Origin: Helicobacteraceae bacterium
GTDB taxonomy: Bacteria > Campylobacterota > Campylobacteria > Campylobacterales > Sulfurimonadaceae
NCBI GenBank assembly: GCA_027081565.1
Contig: JALWKG010000351.1
Coordinates: forward strand, 1-34,407
Direction: 5' to 3'
DNA length: 34,407 nucleotides
Shown: piece by piece, positions 32,174 to 34,407 of the stretch
Position numbering within the stretch: the stretch's first letter is position 1
How the letters are laid out: each line of letters starts with the position of its first letter
The notes under the pieces: model-generated
The model's input: only the letters and a program-made list of their open reading frames with translations
What the model was told of the DNA's origin: nothing
Databases searched by the model: none
Made by a program: the position numbers and the translations under genes

Positions 32174-32456
32174 ACAAAGAGTTTTCAGCGTGTAAAGATA
32201 GGTGTAAAGCCCTAATACAGGCTTCTGTTATGGTTTCGCAATGGTTACAAAGATTATTCAAAACGCTCTACTTACAATTCGGAAAGATAAAACTAACAAC
32301 ACCACGGACATTTACAACAAATCAGGAAAACAAAAACAGGATGATTATCTTCAAAGTAAAGTGTAAATTGCCTCAGTTGAAAGTGCTTGAACCATTATGG
32401 ATAAAAAGAAGATAGATGAAGTGGTAAAATTGTTTTTAAAGTAACAAGGAGACAAC

Positions 32457-33305
32457 TTACTCTATATTTGTAACCGCTAACTTCTCATTTTTATCTGTCC
32501 ACTTTGAGCCCTGTTTCTTTCGCATAAATGTTTCTACCTTTCGTGTCCAAAAGACATTTTTCATCATTGTGTATATGTTTTTTGGTTTTCTAGGTAGTGC
32601 GCGAAGAGCCATAGAGTAACCCATCTCTTCATACTCTATATAGTGCCACCACCCTGGCGGGATGTAAAGAACGTCACCATGGTGCAAGGTGGTCTCGTAG
32701 CCATTTAGATGTTTTAATGCAGGATACTTCTCATAATCTGGCACCCTATAGTCTATGTCATAAAGGCTGGAGAAGGAGTAAGGCACATGGTACATAAAAG
32801 GGGTTTGGTCAGGGGCAAAGAGCATCACTTTTTTCTTGCCCCCAAAATGGCACAAAAAGATGTCAGCACAGTCTATGTCAAAATGCATCTGTACCTTAGC
32901 ACCTTTTCCACCAAAAAACATGGTGGGGAGTTTTTTAAAGAACTTAAGGCCTATCTCTGGAAATTCAAAGTCATGTTGTAACTCAGGGATCTCTTTTAAA
33001 ATCTCAAAAAAGAACATCCGAAGGTCATTTTCTCCTGAGCGAAGTAAGTCAAAATACTTCTTGATCTTCATGCTAGTCTGCTCACCATAAAGCATTGTTT
33101 TGTCACGTGAGGAGTTGGTTCCATAGAGTTTGACCTCTTTTTCTCCCGCCAAACGCTCAAAATACTCAAGAGACCACAACTTCGTCGCACGCCAACCTTG
33201 AGTAATATCTTTCATCACTACAGGAAGTTCATCTCGTTTGTAGTTTTTCATAAAAGTCTCTTGCGTTGTCTTCTCTAGTACGTCAACGGCAGTTAAAGAA
33301 ATCAT
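32457..33305 (-). CDS. Cupin_8 / JmjC-type putative Fe(II)/2-oxoglutarate hydroxylase
   Basis: A protein of 282 residues with the facial triad of the cupin_8 (FIH-like) family: His141-x-Asp143 in 'VQMHFDID' and His221 in 'YIPPGWWHYIEY'. 'GDVLYIPPGWWH' (210-221) is diagnostic, and 'GGKKKVMLFAPDQ' (155-167) includes the Lys that could bind 2-oxoglutarate. Such enzymes hydroxylate protein side chains or small molecules; the substrate is unknown. No signal peptide, so cytoplasmic. The ATG has CAGGAGAG upstream, and a TATAAT at 33330-33325. It is on the same strand as the TonB operon but 388 bp away. Confidence 0.85.
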   Translation of the reverse strand: MISLTAVDVLEKTTQETFMKNYKRDELPVVMKDITQGWRATKLWSLEYFERLAGEKEVKLYGTNSSRDKTMLYGEQTSMKIKKYFDLLRSGENDLRMFFFEILKEIPELQHDFEFPEIGLKFFKKLPTMFFGGKGAKVQMHFDIDCADIFLCHFGGKKKVMLFAPDQTPFMYHVPYSFSSLYDIDYRVPDYEKYPALKHLNGYETTLHHGDVLYIPPGWWHYIEYEEMGYSMALRALPRKPKNIYTMMKNVFWTRKVETFMRKKQGSKWTDKNEKLAVTNIE

Positions 33306-33324
33306 ACACTCTCCTGAAGGTGGT

Positions 33325-33330
33325 ATTATA
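33325..33330 (-). promoter_or_regulatory. candidate -10 of the cupin_8 gene
   Basis: On the minus strand GCTATAATACC holds TATAAT 19 bp before the ATG, with CAGGAGAG as ribosome site. Confidence 0.5.
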
Positions 33331-33354
33331 GCACCATATACGTTTTGCTATAAA

Positions 33355-33385
33355 CTCCTTCTCAAGGAGACCAAGAGTTACTTGG
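33355..33385. terminator. two adjacent hairpins between the beta-helix and cupin_8 genes
   Basis: CTCCTT-CTC-AAGGAG (33355-33369) and CCAAG-AGTTA-CTTGG (33371-33385) are consecutive small stems in the 146-bp gap. They lie downstream of the beta-helix gene (minus strand) and upstream of the cupin_8 promoter, so they probably separate the two units. No long U-tract follows on the minus strand. Confidence 0.35.
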
Positions 33386-33451
33386 ATTAAAGGATGAATT
33401 TCAAGAGTGTCAAAGCAGCGCTTTCAGGCAACTGCTCAGTTTAAAAAGTGA

Positions 33452-34407
33452 TTAGAACAGTGTTAAGATGTCTGCTGCACCGCTACCTGATGCTGTTGCT
33501 GGCGCTGGATCAGAAGTTACGTTTGTAAAAGAGATATCACGGAACTGTGCCGGTGTAAATGCGGTTTTAGTTTTAAAAGTCACATCACCTGCTGCGAATT
33601 TGATCGTGCCATCTACAAACTTAGGTGCTGTTGTATCATCTTTGATATAGATACCACCATCGTCTGTTCCCGCCTCTTTAACGATACTGAAGTTTGTGAT
33701 CGTTGGTGATGTCATAGGTGTATCTCCACCGCTAGAGATCTCAAAACCTGAGTGTGCACCGGCAGAGGTCATGTTAACAGTGATGTCTGTTGCCGTACCT
33801 ACATAACCGTAGTCAAGGTCAAAACCATCATCATTACAGTTTGTCATTTCGATACGTGACACATTAACTGTTCCACCCCAGATCTCAACACAATCGTCAG
33901 AAGAGTTAATAACTTCTACATCTTCTATAACTGTACCAGAACCAACACCTGCAAGGGAAAGACCATTGATCTCAAGGTCCGTAGAGACCTGCTTTCCGGA
34001 ATTCAAGATCTTAACGTGTTTGATCACACCACTGTTATCAGCAGCATTTGTTCCGCCAAATGCGAAGTCATCATCAGACTCATCCACTTCGTAGTGTACA
34101 TCTGTATGGTTTGTTGGTGCATTTCCAAGAAGAGTAAGTCCACCCCACTGAGCGATCTCACCTTTACTCTGGTCATCTTTAGCGATGTCTGAAGTAAAGA
34201 TAATCGGTTCTGCTGCAGTTCCCTCAGCCATGATCTTAGAACCTTTGGTAACAACGATGTAGTTTGCACCCTCTTTACCATAAACTGTAGTGCCCGCTTC
34301 GACCGTCAATGTTGCACCATCTTTGATCTTGACAAGACCATCGATCTCCCACTGTGTTCCCTTAGTCAATGTTACGTCAGAAGTACAATCCCCACTAAGT
34401 ACTGTCC
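33452..34407 (-). CDS. Right-handed beta-helix-like exported protein (partial, N-terminus outside window)
   Basis: The frame is open to the window edge; the TTG at 34369 is internal, since in-frame codons continue upstream ('VLSGDCTSDVTLTKG'). At least 318 residues are visible. The sequence is Gly/Asp/Thr-rich with regular short strands: 'LVKIKDGATLTVEAGTTVYG', 'WGGLTLLGNAP', 'IEDVEVINSSDDCVEIWGGTVNVSRIEMTNCNDDGFDLDYG', the pattern of parallel beta-helix surface proteins. Paired Cys may form a disulfide. Many Asp suggest calcium binding. It is probably secreted or surface-exposed; whether it is a partner or ligand of the nearby TonB receptor is an inference from proximity. Confidence 0.75.
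   Translation of the reverse strand, partial: TVLSGDCTSDVTLTKGTQWEIDGLVKIKDGATLTVEAGTTVYGKEGANYIVVTKGSKIMAEGTAAEPIIFTSDIAKDDQSKGEIAQWGGLTLLGNAPTNHTDVHYEVDESDDDFAFGGTNAADNSGVIKHVKILNSGKQVSTDLEINGLSLAGVGSGTVIEDVEVINSSDDCVEIWGGTVNVSRIEMTNCNDDGFDLDYGYVGTATDITVNMTSAGAHSGFEISSGGDTPMTSPTITNFSIVKEAGTDDGGIYIKDDTTAPKFVDGTIKFAAGDVTFKTKTAFTPAQFRDISFTNVTSDPAPATASGSGAADILTLF

Larger units (their letters stand above)
32069..32456. other. 388-bp regulatory gap upstream of the TonB operon
   Basis: From the operon start outward it holds a hairpin (32082-32099), a candidate -10 (32121-32126), the phased pentamer array (32136-32173), an 8-nt direct repeat GTGTAAAG (32190-32197 and 32202-32209), and an AAGCC/GGCTT hairpin (32207-32224). 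Further right are only tiny ORFs without ribosome sites (e.g. 32241-32366, 41 codons). An AAGGAG at 32446-32451 is not followed by a start codon. I see no supported gene. Confidence 0.6.

Noticed and set aside
32155..32176. TGTGTAAC-N6-GTTACACA as a CRP-type site
   Set aside because: The TGTG/CACA half-sites are farther apart than in a CRP/FNR box, and the 11-bp pentamer phasing explains the sequence better.
32230..32444. Small plus-strand frames (32230-32415, 32241-32366, 32397-32444) and an AAGGAG without a start codon
   Set aside because: None has a ribosome site or recognisable sequence. They could be remnants of a lost gene, but I cannot support it.
33452..34369. Treating the beta-helix gene as complete from 34369
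   Set aside because: The start codon would be TTG within an ongoing frame that continues with family-like sequence to the window end.

Overview
The window reads as chromosomal DNA from a member of the Campylobacterota (the former Epsilonproteobacteria), most like the free-living Sulfurimonas/Sulfurovum side of that group. The grounds are protein character, an AT-leaning sequence with TATAAT-type -10 elements and weak -35 regions, the block pssA - psd-like - ftsH - prmA (the order I recall from Campylobacter jejuni), and a one-piece tmRNA with an ANN... tag. The genus is an inference; no 16S rRNA is present. There are no insertion sequences, prophage genes, CRISPR arrays or tRNAs.

Layout. 1-3501: three tandem, related Sel1/TPR-repeat lipoproteins (the first only as its C-terminus) sharing a C-terminal domain with two Cys. 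3654-4901: serS, with a structured leader. 4902-5298: an AT-rich gap with a 13-bp dyad, then a small SCP2-like sterol-carrier protein (5299-5706) with a terminator. 12225 to 5803 (minus): a tight seven-gene operon, PDC-sensor membrane protein - hisH - hisA - prmA - ftsH - psd-like - pssA. 12345-13358: waaC, convergent with and overlapping a DUF1624-type acyltransferase (13338-14033). 14111-14489 (minus): ssrA (tmRNA). 16231 to 14549 (minus): trpA and a DUF3943 protein. 16397-19273 (plus): panB - ruvB - AI-2E-family permease, with a foldable panB leader. 19274-19466: a strongly foldable convergent gap. 23519 to 19467 (minus): hemN - GlcF-like Fe-S protein - DUF433 - DsrE-like - lgt.

32068 to 23605 (minus) is the most distinctive part: a complete TonB2/TtpC-type energy-transduction operon in the order DUF3450 - long TtpC-like ExbB - ExbB - ExbD - TonB - TPR protein - TonB-dependent receptor - DUF1566 secreted protein, with stops and starts overlapping or nearly touching. 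The inner-membrane proton channel and TonB would energise the encoded outer-membrane receptor. Upstream are a cupin_8/JmjC-type putative hydroxylase (32457-33305) and a secreted right-handed beta-helix-like protein that runs off the window end (33452-34407).

The most notable regulatory signal is upstream of the TonB operon: four GTWAC pentamers starting at 32136, 32147, 32158 and 32169, exactly 11 bp apart, just upstream of a candidate -10. This geometry is typical of OmpR/PhoB-family response-regulator sites and suggests that the operon, whose substrate is unknown, is induced by a two-component system.
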